Shown here piece by piece: positions 19,308-28,411 of a stretch of DNA of 64,000 nucleotides. Below the pieces are notes generated by a model. The model had not been told where the DNA came from, did not search any database, and saw only the letters and a program-made list of their open reading frames with translations. Source of the DNA: Methylorubrum extorquens (lineage in GTDB: Bacteria; Pseudomonadota; Alphaproteobacteria; Rhizobiales; Beijerinckiaceae); the NCBI RefSeq assembly GCF_024169925.1, contig NZ_JALJXF010000002.1, forward strand, positions 62,001-126,000, in the 5' to 3' direction. The position numbers were made by a program, and so were the translations under genes. Within the stretch, counting starts at the first letter, position 1. Each line of letters opens with the position of its first letter.

Positions 19308-20711
19308 TCAGCCTGCCCGTGCGCGGACGCCTCGAAGGGACTGGCGCGCCCGGTCGAGGAGCGTCGCGGCATCGAAGCCGGCGAGCCGGCCGTCGCGCTT
19401 CACGAAGCGGCCCTCGACCATGACGGCGGCGACGTCCTCGGGGCGGGCCGAATAGACCAGCAGGGCCGACGGGTCGCCCCCGTCGAAGCCCGCGAGGTTC
19501 AGGGAGTCGAGCCGGACGAGTTGCAGGTCGGCGGCGCGGCCCGGCACGAGCGAACCGGTCTGTGCGTCGAGCCCGAGGGCCCGAGCACCGCCGGCCGTCG
19601 CCCATTCGAGGAGGTGGCGGGGCCGGACGGCGGTCTCGTCGCGCGCCGCGCCGGCCTGCGTGAGCGCTGCGAGGCGCATGAGGGCGAACATGTCCGTGGC
19701 GCCGGCGAGGGCGCTGCCGTCGATGCCGAAGCCGCGACGCCGGATGCCATCGAAGCGGTCGATCCGGGTCGGGCCGTAACCGACCCGGTGCTCGGTCAGC
19801 GGCGTCACCACCAGGCCGGCGCCGGCCTCCTCCAACGCGGCGAGCTGGTCGTCGCGCGCATCGGTTCCGTGGACGACCTGCAGCCCGGCATGCAGCATCC
19901 GTCGGGCGATCAGGGCATCGAACATCGCCGTCGCCCGGCCCGGGACGGTGCCGCTGACATGGACCTGCATCGGCAGGTCGAGGCGGCGGGCCGTCTCCCA
20001 TTCCCTGGCCTTGATCGCCCAGGCCGCCGCATCGTCGAGGTCCTGCGGCAGGCGCCACGCCAGGCCCAGCGACAGGCGGCCGCCGACGGAGCGCTCGGCC
20101 CATCCCTGCTGCCACTCCGCGACATGGGCGAGATCGATGGGGTCCGCGTCGGTCTTGCTCTTCATGCCGTAGAGCAGCCTGGCCCGGACGGGCGCATCCT
20201 GCAGCGCCCGAAGGCCGGCCTCGGCATGGGCGCGGTCGCGCACGTTGTCGAAGAAGTCCGCCGTGGTGGTGATGCCGGAGGCGGCGCTCTCCACCGCGCT
20301 CAGCAGCATGCCGATATAGGTGTCCTCCGGCGTATAGTGAGCCAGGAGGCGGTTGGTGACGGTGAAGAAGGCGGTCTCGCGCGTGTTGCCGTACAGGCCC
20401 CGCATCTGGCTGATCGCGCCGTGGGTATGGGCATCAACGAAGCCCGGAAGCACGACCATGCCGCCGGCCTCGACCACCACGGCGCCTTCCGGCACCGCCA
20501 AGCCCCGCCCGATCCCGGCGATCCGTCCGTCGCGCACCAGGATGTCGGCGCCGGGCAGATCGCCCAGCCCGGCATCCATGGTCATGACGTAGCCGCCCCG
20601 GATCAGTGTGACGCCGCCCGGCAGACCGTCGGCCGCCCGCGCATCGCTCGCCGCGCCCACGAGCACGACGCCGCCGAGAGCTTTCCCCAGGTCGCGCCGA
20701 CTGATGTCCAT
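19308..20711 (-). CDS. Tat-exported metal-dependent amidohydrolase
   Basis: A 467-residue amidohydrolase-superfamily enzyme of the cytosine-deaminase/ATZ-TRZ type. It starts with a twin-arginine signal (MDISRRDLGKALGGVVLVGA, cleaved near SDARA), so the enzyme should be exported folded with its metal. VLPGFVDAHTHG carries the HxH metal pair; later metal-site blocks include MQVHVSG and VVHGTDA, with the Asp region at GIDGSALAGATDMFALMRLA. The C-terminal barrel edge TGSLVPGRAADLQLVRLDSL is typical. Substrate cannot be told. It is divergent from the SemiSWEET-like and LysR genes. A truncated relative lies at 51868-52075, also next to a LysR gene. Confidence 0.85.
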   Translation of the reverse strand: MDISRRDLGKALGGVVLVGAASDARAADGLPGGVTLIRGGYVMTMDAGLGDLPGADILVRDGRIAGIGRGLAVPEGAVVVEAGGMVVLPGFVDAHTHGAISQMRGLYGNTRETAFFTVTNRLLAHYTPEDTYIGMLLSAVESAASGITTTADFFDNVRDRAHAEAGLRALQDAPVRARLLYGMKSKTDADPIDLAHVAEWQQGWAERSVGGRLSLGLAWRLPQDLDDAAAWAIKAREWETARRLDLPMQVHVSGTVPGRATAMFDALIARRMLHAGLQVVHGTDARDDQLAALEEAGAGLVVTPLTEHRVGYGPTRIDRFDGIRRRGFGIDGSALAGATDMFALMRLAALTQAGAARDETAVRPRHLLEWATAGGARALGLDAQTGSLVPGRAADLQLVRLDSLNLAGFDGGDPSALLVYSARPEDVAAVMVEGRFVKRDGRLAGFDAATLLDRARQSLRGVRARAG

Positions 20712-20957
20712 CGCCTCGACATGCCCCGTTCCGAACCGCTGCCGTACCCGACATAGGGCGTCGGCCCAACGATCATCGTCGCCGGATCGCGGAGGGTGTC
20801 TTTCCGTTCCGGCCAGTTCGCCAGGCCCTCGACGCGCGTTGAGGGCGTTGAAGCTCGAAGCGCGGGCACGACGACGGCGAACGGTTCTCGGACCGTACCG
20901 TGCGGAAGCGGCCGGCCCCCTCGATTCTTCGACAGACACAACGGGACCCCGTTCGCG

Positions 20958-21278
20958 ATGACCCTCGCCCATACCCAGCCGACCTGTCAGGCCCCCGCTG
21001 CCGGCACGCCGGACCGCCGCGACGGCGGCACCGAGCGCTTCGTGCGCTGGCTCGGCTGGATCGCGACCGTCACCGGCGTGCTGATGTTCGTTTCCTATCT
21101 CGACCAGATCCAGCTCAACCTCGCCGGTCAGAAGGGCTCGGTGCTCCAGCCGCTCGCCACGGTGGTGAATTGCGGGCTGTGGACGACCTATGGCGCGCTG
21201 CGTCGGGACTGGCCGGTCTCCTTCGCCAATGCTCCGGGCGTCGTGCTCGGCGCGGTCGCCCTGATCACCGCGCTCTGA
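20958..21278 (+). CDS. SemiSWEET/MtN3-like small transporter
   Basis: A 107-residue membrane protein with three predicted helices: about residues 31-49 (LGWIATVTGVLMFVSYL), 63-80 (LQPLATVVNCGLWTTYG) and 88-106 (FANAPGVVLGAVALITA). The three-helix layout, the WxxTxxGxxMFxSYxxQI helix and the Asn/Trp in helix 2 fit bacterial SemiSWEETs, which act as dimers moving sugars or similar small solutes. The first ~28 residues are a soluble extension. The ATG at 20958 has no strong ribosome-binding site. It lies between an exported amidohydrolase and a LysR regulator, which suggests transport of that system's substrate or product. Confidence 0.72.
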   Translation: MTLAHTQPTCQAPAAGTPDRRDGGTERFVRWLGWIATVTGVLMFVSYLDQIQLNLAGQKGSVLQPLATVVNCGLWTTYGALRRDWPVSFANAPGVVLGAVALITAL

Positions 21279-21426
21279 GCGCCGGGTCGGTCGAGTCCCG
21301 CGGGCCAAGCGCCCGCTGCGTCGGCAGTTTCTATGCGCACGCGATCTCTTCGCTTATCAAATGTGAATGAAGGAGTTGGCCCGGACGGCGCCTTGCAGTC
21401 CGTTCCGCCCGCGCTCTAATGCGGCT

Positions 21427-22431
21427 ATGGGCCGGCTGGACAGCATCGACGACCTCCGCGTGTTCGACGCCATCGTGCGGGCGGGCAGCCTGTCCGGGGC
21501 CGCGCTTGACCTCGACGTCTCCCTCACCCTCGTCTCCAAGCGCCTCAAGCGCCTCGAGGGGCGGTTCGGTGTCCGTCTGCTCCAGCGGACTACGCGCCAG
21601 CTCGGCCTGACCGAGGAGGGCGGAGAATTCCTCGTGCGGTGCCGGACCGCCCTGGAGGCCATTCGGGCGGCGGAGGACGTCGCCGGCGACGGGGCCAGCG
21701 GCGTCGTGCGCGTGACCGCGACCGCGGCCTTCGCGCAGCGCCAGATCGCGCCGCGCCTGCCGCGCTTCCTCGCCCGCCATCCCGGCATCTCGGTCCAGGT
21801 CCTGACCAGCGACGACGTCCTCGACCTGGTCGAGCGCCGCATCGACGTGGCGATGCGGCAGGCCCCCCTCGTCGACAGCCGCCTGATCGCCCGGCCCCTG
21901 GTGCCGGACGCGCGCATCCTTTGCGCCTCCCCGGCCTATCTGGCCCGCGTCGGAACGCCCCGCGACCCACTCGACCTCGCCGACCATGCCTGCCTGACGG
22001 TGGGCGATCCCCGGCCGACGCACTGGCGCCTGTGCCGCGGCGGGGAGTCGGTGGACGTGTCGATCCGCTCGGCGGTCGGCGGCATCGACGGCGAGATCTG
22101 CCACGCCGCCGCGCTGGCGGACGGCGGCATCGCCATGAAGGCCGCCTGGGACGTGGTCGAGGACGTGCGCGCCGGGCGCCTCGTCCGCATCCTGCCGGAT
22201 TGGTGGGGCGGGCGCGACCGGTGGGTCCGCCTCGTCTATCCGGCCCGCCTGCATCAGGCCCGGCGGGTGCGCGCGTTCATCGCCTTCATGGAGGCCGAGA
22301 TGACGCAGGCGCTGGCCGCATGCGCCACGCTGGACCTGTTCGAGGCACCGGAGCCGGCCAAGCCGAGCGGCCGGCCCCGGACCGCCCGCAATCGGGCCGA
22401 GCCGACCCCCGCCGAGTCCGGACCCGGCTGA
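21427..22431 (+). CDS. LysR-family transcriptional regulator
   Basis: A 334-residue regulator. The N-terminal winged helix-turn-helix is at about residues 7-65 (LRVFDAIVRAGSLSGAALDL, SLTLVSKRLKRLEGRFG, LLQRTTRQLGLTEEG), followed by the type-2 periplasmic-binding-like effector domain (about 90-295). The C-terminal 30 residues are Pro/Arg-rich and beyond the usual domain. ATG 21427 is chosen because it places the HTH seven residues from the start; an in-frame ATG at 21367 would add a basic leader. A close paralogue is at 53000-53929, sharing motifs such as VSLTLVSKRLK and AHAVALADGGI-type segments. It likely controls the adjacent divergent amidohydrolase. Confidence 0.9.
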   Translation: MGRLDSIDDLRVFDAIVRAGSLSGAALDLDVSLTLVSKRLKRLEGRFGVRLLQRTTRQLGLTEEGGEFLVRCRTALEAIRAAEDVAGDGASGVVRVTATAAFAQRQIAPRLPRFLARHPGISVQVLTSDDVLDLVERRIDVAMRQAPLVDSRLIARPLVPDARILCASPAYLARVGTPRDPLDLADHACLTVGDPRPTHWRLCRGGESVDVSIRSAVGGIDGEICHAAALADGGIAMKAAWDVVEDVRAGRLVRILPDWWGGRDRWVRLVYPARLHQARRVRAFIAFMEAEMTQALAACATLDLFEAPEPAKPSGRPRTARNRAEPTPAESGPG

Positions 22432-22557
22432 CCGTGGCATGTGGTTTGTTCCGCGCGACCTCCTGGCTGGTACCGTGCGAGTCTGCCTTCCCTGCCGACA
22501 TAAGAGGTGTGCAACCGGGGATGCTGCGCGGAACGGTGCGTCGTGGTTGTCTTGGTA

Positions 22558-22803
22558 TCAACGGGTGATCGCGGCAGGCTCGTTAAGGGGATCAGCATAT
22601 CCGAAGCCTTGGCAGATCTTCAACGTGCCGATGACGAAGGGCTTGGCGTAATCGAATGGTGGCGGCACGGGCGCCTGACATTCCGGACCGGTAGGCGGGC
22701 CAGCCTCTCGCCAATGGTCGGCTTCGTAGCGAGCGCGAATGAATTCGTAGAGTCGGGTGCGGAACGTTCGCTCGCGGATAAGATAAAAGTGGGAGCCCCA
22801 CAC
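22558..22803 (-). CDS. Possible small hypothetical protein
   Basis: An 81-residue frame starting MWGSHFYLIRERTFRTRLYE with protein-like composition (many aromatic and charged residues, IRARYEADHW, PPFDYAKPFVIGTLKICQ). No family is recognised and no clear ribosome-binding site precedes it. It lies in the ~710-base gap between the LysR and Lrp genes; the rest of that gap (22804-23142) is AT-rich with no supported gene. Confidence 0.3.
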   Translation of the reverse strand: MWGSHFYLIRERTFRTRLYEFIRARYEADHWREAGPPTGPECQAPVPPPFDYAKPFVIGTLKICQGFGYADPLNEPAAITR

Positions 22804-23142
22804 CGCTTCATCACAACATCGGCCAGGGTGCGAACCTATTGGTCCCAGATACTAAGCGTGATGCACCTCCGTTTTAGCACAGCTTCGCAACAATCTCTTT
22901 AGTTTTATGCTTCTTCCGTTCCATGATGACATCTTCCACACGGCTTGAAGCCGTACTTTTGGAAGGACTATTTCAGGAGACAGGCCAGTAAACGTAACCA
23001 GAGCACAGTATTTCTGCCTCAACAATCGTGCACAGTCTGAAATCGCTGTCATTGGATTTCATTACACTGTTTATTCACATTTGGAATGTTTATATTGGGG
23101 AGAGCTTGATCTTCAATTGAAGGATTTGAAAATTCTACGAGA

Positions 23143-23592
23143 TCAAATGCTACTCGCTGGCGACACAACCGTCCGGATCGCGAAGCTGGATTGCAGCCGT
23201 GAGACACCGGGAAGCCGAGAGAGCACCTCCTTGTGCAAGCGCTCGTAATCGGCCGCATCTTTCACTTTAAGCTTGACCAGATAATCGGCGATTCCGGTCA
23301 TCAGATAACAATCCTGAACCTCCGGGCAGCGGCGCACCGCGGCCTCAAATTGGTTGAGAAACTCCTCGGTCTGCCGGTCGAGGGTGAACTGCGTGAGCAC
23401 GACCAGTCCGCCCTCCTCGGACGGAGCCTCGATCAGCGCCGTGTATCCGCGGATGACCCCCGAACTTTCCAGCAAGCCCATCCGTCGATGGCAAGCGGAT
23501 GCCGATAGACCCACGGCATCTGCGAGGTCCGCGTTGCTGATGCGGCCGTTCGCCCTGAGCATGCGGATGATCCGCCGATCGATGTCGTCCAT
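23143..23592 (-). CDS. Lrp/AsnC-family regulator
   Basis: A 149-residue feast/famine regulator. N-terminal HTH at residues 1-60 (MDDIDRRIIRMLRANGRISN, ADLADAVGLSASACHRRM), then the RAM ligand-binding domain (about 70-140, QTEEFLNQFEAAVRRCPEVQ, DCYLMTGIADYLVKLKVKD). I chose the ATG giving MDDIDRR at 23592, as usual for the family, rather than upstream in-frame ATGs. It is divergently transcribed from alanine racemase and dadA, the arrangement in which such regulators (for example DadR) activate D/L-alanine catabolism. A dyad in the shared spacer is a candidate operator. Confidence 0.9.
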   Translation of the reverse strand: MDDIDRRIIRMLRANGRISNADLADAVGLSASACHRRMGLLESSGVIRGYTALIEAPSEEGGLVVLTQFTLDRQTEEFLNQFEAAVRRCPEVQDCYLMTGIADYLVKLKVKDAADYERLHKEVLSRLPGVSRLQSSFAIRTVVSPASSI

Positions 23593-23639
23593 GACCTTAT
23601 CACAGAATGTCCGATATCGTCGAAGCATATACCCTTTTT

Positions 23640-23667
23640 CCGTCAAATCGTATATCTTATTCGACGG
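23640..23667. promoter_or_regulatory. Dyad in the lrp-alr spacer, candidate operator
   Basis: CCGTC and GACGG, each followed inward by an AAT/ATT element, form a near-symmetrical site with an AT-rich centre. It sits midway between the divergent starts at 23592 and 23736. Lrp-type proteins bind such AT-rich imperfect dyads. Confidence 0.4.
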
Positions 23668-23735
23668 ATTGATGAGAAATTCGATGAATCATGCAGTAGC
23701 GTAGCCGTACCGATAACCCGTTCCGGACGGACGCC

Positions 23736-24878
23736 TTGCCTGCCCTTGCCCGCACCGCTCCCATCGCATCCGCTGGACCTCCCGTACCGGCGACGACCAG
23801 CGCCGTCCTGACGGTCGACCTCGCGGCGCTCGCCGCCAACTACCGCGCCCTGCAGGCCATGGCTGCGCGGGCGGCGTGCGCCGCCGTCGTCAAGGCGGAT
23901 GCCTACGGTCTGGGGATCGAACGCGTCGCCCCCGCCCTGGCGCGGGCGGGCTGCCGCTCCTTCTTCGTGGCCCATGCCGAGGAGGGCCTCTCGTTGCGCA
24001 AGATACTCGGACCGGCCGCCGGGATCTCGGTTCTGCACGGCCTTCCGTCCGGCACCGAGGCGGAGTGCCATGCGCACGATCTCACGCCGGTCCTGAACGA
24101 CGACGGGCAGCGAGCCGCCTGGTGTGCCCTCGCGTCCCGGCTCGGACGACGCCTGCCGGCGATCCTGCAGATCGACAGCGGCATGGCCCGGTTCGGCTTC
24201 TCCCCGGACGAGGCCGCCGCCTGCCTCGACACGGGCGGGTTCGACGGCCTCGACCTGCGCCTCGTGATGAGCCATCTCGCCTGCGCCGACCAACCGGACG
24301 ATCCGGCGAATGCCGCGCAACGGATGGTGTTCGACGCCTTCCAAGCCCGCCTGTCCGGGGTTCCTGCGAGCCTAGCGGCTTCCTCCGGCACATTTCTGAG
24401 CGCGGACTTCCATTACGACCTCATCCGGCCGGGAGCCGCACTCTACGGGATCGCCCCCCAGCCCGGACGCCCCAACCCCATGCGGCCCGTTGTCGGTCTC
24501 GCGGCTCGCGTGATGCAGGTCCGGCAGGTGCCGGCCGGGACCGCGGTGGGCTACGGCCACACGGCGCGCGTCGCGCGCGACAGCCGCTTGGCTACGGTGG
24601 CCATCGGCTATGCGGACGGTTTCCTGCGCAGCGCATCGGGCCGCGGCGAGGTCTGGCAGGACGGCCACCGCCTGCCCATTCTGGGCCGCGTCTCGATGGA
24701 CAGCATCGTGATCGACGCGACGGATGCCCCCCCCGGCGCCGTCGCCCCGGGAAGCTGGATCGAGGTCGTCGGCCCGGCGCGCAGCCTCGATGCCGTGGCC
24801 GACGCCGCTGGTACGATCGGGTACGAGGTTCTCACGAGCCTCGGCCATCGCTTCCACCGTCACTATCTCGACGCCTGA
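23736..24878 (+). CDS. alr: Alanine racemase
   Basis: Interconverts L- and D-alanine using PLP. The 380-residue protein has the PLP lysine in [10 protein letters not shown] (Lys53), and the catalytic tyrosine of the second face in [10 protein letters not shown] (Tyr273). [21 protein letters not shown] and the C-terminal [12 protein letters not shown] block are standard. I take the TTG at 23736 as start because no ATG lies upstream and the family N-terminus begins about 20 residues later. The gene is followed 11 bases later by dadA, so this is the catabolic (DadX-type) racemase: it makes D-alanine for the dehydrogenase rather than for cell wall. Confidence 0.92.
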   Translation: MPALARTAPIASAGPPVPATTSAVLTVDLAALAANYRALQAMAARAACAAVVKADAYGLGIERVAPALARAGCRSFFVAHAEEGLSLRKILGPAAGISVLHGLPSGTEAECHAHDLTPVLNDDGQRAAWCALASRLGRRLPAILQIDSGMARFGFSPDEAAACLDTGGFDGLDLRLVMSHLACADQPDDPANAAQRMVFDAFQARLSGVPASLAASSGTFLSADFHYDLIRPGAALYGIAPQPGRPNPMRPVVGLAARVMQVRQVPAGTAVGYGHTARVARDSRLATVAIGYADGFLRSASGRGEVWQDGHRLPILGRVSMDSIVIDATDAPPGAVAPGSWIEVVGPARSLDAVADAAGTIGYEVLTSLGHRFHRHYLDA

Positions 24879-24889
24879 GGGCATCATCC

Positions 24890-26155
24890 ATGCACGTCAT
24901 GATCCTCGGAGGCGGCGTCGTCGGCGTCACCTCGGCCTATTACCTCGCCCGCGCCGGCCATCAGGTGACGGTTCTGGATCGCCAGCCCGGTGCCGGCCTG
25001 GAGACCAGCTTCGCCAATGCGGGCCAAGTCTCCCCGGGCTACTCGGCGCCCTGGGCCGCGCCCGGCATCCCGGTGAAGGCGCTGAAATGGCTGATGATGC
25101 GGCATCGCCCCCTGGTGATGTGGCCCCGGGTGGAGCCGCGGCTCTACGGCTGGCTCGCGCGGATGCTGGCGAACTGCACGGAGGAGGCCTACGCCCGCAA
25201 CAAGGGCCGGATGGTCCGCCTCGCCGAGTTCAGCCGCGATGCCTTGCGCGAACTCAGGGCCGAGACCGGCATCGCCTACGACCACCGCGAGAAGGGCACG
25301 CTCCAGATTTTCCGTACGGCCAAGCAGCTCGATCAGGTCGGCAATGACACGGCGGTGCTCGACGCCTACGGGGTCCCCTACGAGGTTCTCGATGTCGCCG
25401 GCTGCATCCAGGCCGAACCGGCTCTGGCGAGGGTTGGCGCAACCATCGTCGGAGGCCTGCGGCTGCCCGCCGACGAGACCGGGGACGCCTACCTCTTCAC
25501 GACCTCCCTCGCCGCACTCTGCGAGAAGCTCGGCGTCACCTTCCGCTACGGCACGGCCATCGCCGGCCTGCGCGACGCCGACGAGGCCGTCACGGGGATC
25601 GTCACCGCTACGGGCGACGTGCTCACCGCCGACGCCTACGTCGCCGCCATGGGCAGCTACACGCCGATACTGCTGCGGCCCCTCGGGATCGACCTCCCGG
25701 TCTATCCGGTGAAGGGCTACTCCCTGACGCTGCCCGTCATGGACCCCGAGGGGGCTCCCGTCTCGACGGTAATGGATGAGACCTTCAAGGTCGGGATCAC
25801 GCGCCTAGGCGACCGCATCCGGGTTGGCGGCACAGCCGAACTCGCGGGCTTCAGCCACACCCTGCGGGGACCTCGCCGGGCGACCCTCGAGCGCTCGGTC
25901 CGCGATCTGTTCCCGGGGGGTGGCGATCCGACGGCGGGCACGTTCTGGACGGGCCTGCGACCGATGACACCGGACGGCACGCCGATCGTTGGTCCGACAC
26001 GGTTCGCCAACCTCTTCACCAATACCGGTCACGGTACCTTGGGCTGGACCATGGCCTGCGGCTCCGGCCGCGTGCTCGCCGACGTGGTCTCGGGCAGCGC
26101 CCCGCCGATCCCGGCCGCAGATTTCGCCCTGGCCCGCTACGCCAGGGGCGTGTGA
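24890..26155 (+). CDS. dadA: D-amino-acid dehydrogenase small subunit (DadA)
   Basis: FAD-dependent, membrane-associated dehydrogenase that oxidatively deaminates D-alanine to pyruvate and passes electrons to the respiratory chain. The 421-residue protein starts with the FAD-binding Rossmann motif [20 protein letters not shown], followed by [20 protein letters not shown], a DadA signature. The C-terminal FAD block reads [15 protein letters not shown] and [17 protein letters not shown]. It forms an operon with alr (11-base gap) and ends in a hairpin. Confidence 0.93.
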   Translation: MHVMILGGGVVGVTSAYYLARAGHQVTVLDRQPGAGLETSFANAGQVSPGYSAPWAAPGIPVKALKWLMMRHRPLVMWPRVEPRLYGWLARMLANCTEEAYARNKGRMVRLAEFSRDALRELRAETGIAYDHREKGTLQIFRTAKQLDQVGNDTAVLDAYGVPYEVLDVAGCIQAEPALARVGATIVGGLRLPADETGDAYLFTTSLAALCEKLGVTFRYGTAIAGLRDADEAVTGIVTATGDVLTADAYVAAMGSYTPILLRPLGIDLPVYPVKGYSLTLPVMDPEGAPVSTVMDETFKVGITRLGDRIRVGGTAELAGFSHTLRGPRRATLERSVRDLFPGGGDPTAGTFWTGLRPMTPDGTPIVGPTRFANLFTNTGHGTLGWTMACGSGRVLADVVSGSAPPIPAADFALARYARGV

Positions 26156-26178
26156 CGGCCCACGGACGTCATTTCGTC

Positions 26179-26199
26179 GAGCCCGAGGAGTTCGGGCTC
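26179..26199 (+). terminator. Terminator-like hairpin after dadA
   Basis: GAGCCCGA and TCGGGCTC form an 8-bp perfect stem with a 5-base loop, 23 bases after the dadA stop; TCTC follows. Confidence 0.6.
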
Positions 26200-26213
26200 T
26201 CTCGCCTGAGCGA

Positions 26214-26317
26214 TAGAGCATCGTCCTGGATATAGGATCCAAGACGATGCTCTATCCTGTTGTTTTTGCATCATCCTTTTCCGAAAGTCGGCAGCCACCT
26301 TTCGGGATGATGCTCGA
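26214..26317 (+). repeat. ~104-bp palindromic repeat, copy 1
   Basis: Begins with a near-perfect dyad (TAGAGCATCGTCCTGGAT paired with a GACGATGCTCTA arm), then a T-rich spacer, a second hairpin (CCGAAAG with CTTTCGG) and a terminal arm GATGATGCTCGA. Two further copies occur at 26587 and 59477, in the same orientation. Size, dyads and intergenic position fit a MITE or REP-like element mobilised in trans. Confidence 0.75.
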
Positions 26318-26586
26318 AGGCACGCTCCGTCGGATGCGAGCCCAAGCCGGGTTTCGAGCAGACGGGAGAACGTGGCGGAACTCCGCGAGCCATTGCGGGC
26401 GGGGCAGGCCGCGGCAACGTTCGGCCGTGGTGTCCCCTACGACAGACCCTTCGGCGCACGGACGGCGCTCGGGTCGAGCGAGCACGGGTCTTTGGCGCGA
26501 TGGCCGAGCACGCGATGTCCGCAGCGTTGCGAGGGCTGCCCGGGGGATGCGTGCCATGGGGCGTTCTCGCGGCATAGTCGTCATGT

Positions 26587-26690
26587 CTAAAGCATCGTCC
26601 TGGATACCTGATTTAGGACGACGCTTTAGGCTCTTGTTTTCGCATCATCTGTTCCGGAAGCCGGCAACCACCTTTCGGGACGATGCTCTA
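26587..26690 (+). repeat. ~104-bp palindromic repeat, copy 2
   Basis: Same architecture as copy 1, beginning TAAAGCATCGTCCTGGATAC and ending GACGATGCTCTA. It lies 270 bases after copy 1; the segment between them holds no recognised gene. It is closer to copy 3 (59477) than to copy 1. Confidence 0.75.
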
Positions 26691-26876
26691 TCGCCTCAGA
26701 CATGCCATTGAACGAGCTTGATGAGACCATCAGCCCCGATGATCTTAGGTGCGGGGCGCACCGAACGCATGATTTTGCTTCGATCGACCGGCTGACGATG
26801 TCGCAACAGCCGGCCGATCACGTTCGCGGGCTCCGATCCTCCGTAGCCCGCCCTGTACTTGATGCTAGCCCCGCCT

Positions 26877-28376
26877 TCAGCTCATCGTCGGCATGACGAA
26901 GTCGGCGCCGGCCCGGATGCCGGTCGGCCAGCGGGTGGTGATGGTCTTGAGCCGGGTGTAGAACCGGACGCCCTCGGGGCCATGCATGTGGTGGTCGCCG
27001 AACAGCGAGGCCTTCCAGCCGCCGAAGGAGTGGAACGCCATCGGCACCGGGATCGGCACGTTGATGCCCACCATTCCGACCTCGATCGCGTGGGCGAACT
27101 CGCGCGCGGCGTCGCCGTCGCGGGTGAAGATTGCCGTGCCGTTGCCGAACTCGTGTTCGTTGATGAGGCGCGCGGCGGTGGCGTAGTCGGGCGCCCGGGT
27201 CACGGCGAGGACGGGGCCGAAGATCTCCTCCCTGTAGATCGTCATGTCGGGCGTCACGCGGTCGAACAGCGTGCCGCCGAGGAAGAAACCGTCGTCATAG
27301 CCCTGGAGCTTGAGGTCGCGCCCGTCGACGAGGAGTTCGGCGCCTTCGGCCACCCCCTGGTCGATGTAGCCGCGCACCTTGTCGTAGTGCTGGCGCGTCA
27401 CCAGCGGACCCATCTCGGAGTCCGGGTCGGTGCCGGGGCCGACCTTCAGCGCACGCACCTTCGGGATCAGCCGCTCGATCAGTGCGTCGGCGGTCTTCTC
27501 ACCCACCGGCACCGCCACCGAGATCGCCATGCAGCGTTCGCCGGCCGAGCCGTAGGCCGCGCCCATCAGGGCGTCCACCGCCTGGTCGAGGTCGGCATCG
27601 GGCATCACGATCATGTGGTTCTTGGCGCCGCCGAGGCACTGGGCGCGCTTACCCTGGGCGGTAGCCGTGGCGTAGATGTATCGGGCGATCGGGGTCGAGC
27701 CGACGAAGCTGACGGCGGCGATGTCGGGATGGCGGAGGAGGGAGTCCACTGCCGCCTTGTCGCCGTGGACCACGTTGAACACGCCGTCGGGCAGGCCCGC
27801 CTCCTTGAGCCAGGCGGCCACCAGCAGGGCGGGGGACGGGTCGCGCTCGGAGGGCTTCAAGACGAAGCAGTTGCCGCAGGCGAGCGCCAGAGGGAACATC
27901 CACATCGGCACCATGACGGGGAAGTTGAACGGCGTGATGCCGGCCACCACGCCGAGCGGCTGGCGCAGGGAGTGGCTGTCGACGCGGGTGCCGACGTTCT
28001 CCGTCACCTCGCCCTTGAGGAGTTGCGGCGCGGAGGTCGCGAACTCCACCACCTCGAGCCCGCGCTGGATCTCGCCGCGCGCGTCGGAGAGCACCTTGCC
28101 GTGCTCGGCGGTGATGAGGGCGGCGAGCTCGTCGGTGCGGTCCTCGGCGATGCGCAGGAAGGCGTTGAGGATGCGGGCGCGGCGCAGGGGTGTGGTCTTC
28201 GCCCAGCCGGGGGCGGCGGCCTTGGCGGCCGCGACCGCGGCGTTCACGTCCGCCGTGTCGGCGAGGGCGACGCGGCCGGTCTCCTCGCCCGTAGCGGGGT
28301 TGAAAACGGGAGCGCTGCGCCCGCTGGTGCCGGCGACGGTTCTCCCGCCGATGTAGTGGTTGATCACAGTGGTCAT
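26877..28376 (-). CDS. mmsA: Methylmalonate/malonate-semialdehyde dehydrogenase (acylating)
   Basis: Oxidises malonate semialdehyde or methylmalonate semialdehyde to acetyl-CoA or propionyl-CoA with NAD and CoA. The 499-residue protein has the aldehyde dehydrogenase fold: [30 protein letters not shown], and the catalytic Cys282 in [10 protein letters not shown]. As in the CoA-acylating branch, the usual general-base Glu is absent (sequence QCLGGAKNH at 246-254). C-terminal [18 protein letters not shown] is a branch signature. It follows the aminotransferase on the same strand with a ~35-base gap, so the pair converts an omega-amino acid such as beta-alanine to acetyl-CoA. Confidence 0.93.
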   Translation of the reverse strand: MTTVINHYIGGRTVAGTSGRSAPVFNPATGEETGRVALADTADVNAAVAAAKAAAPGWAKTTPLRRARILNAFLRIAEDRTDELAALITAEHGKVLSDARGEIQRGLEVVEFATSAPQLLKGEVTENVGTRVDSHSLRQPLGVVAGITPFNFPVMVPMWMFPLALACGNCFVLKPSERDPSPALLVAAWLKEAGLPDGVFNVVHGDKAAVDSLLRHPDIAAVSFVGSTPIARYIYATATAQGKRAQCLGGAKNHMIVMPDADLDQAVDALMGAAYGSAGERCMAISVAVPVGEKTADALIERLIPKVRALKVGPGTDPDSEMGPLVTRQHYDKVRGYIDQGVAEGAELLVDGRDLKLQGYDDGFFLGGTLFDRVTPDMTIYREEIFGPVLAVTRAPDYATAARLINEHEFGNGTAIFTRDGDAAREFAHAIEVGMVGINVPIPVPMAFHSFGGWKASLFGDHHMHGPEGVRFYTRLKTITTRWPTGIRAGADFVMPTMS

Positions 28377-28411
28377 TGAAGAATCCTTGAAGGGCAGAAA
28401 CTGACGAAAGA

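Noticed and set aside
26859..28379. Plus-strand frame of about 500 codons opposite mmsA
   Set aside because: His/Gly/Val-rich artefact typical of the antisense of a high-GC gene; mmsA on the minus strand has full family motifs.
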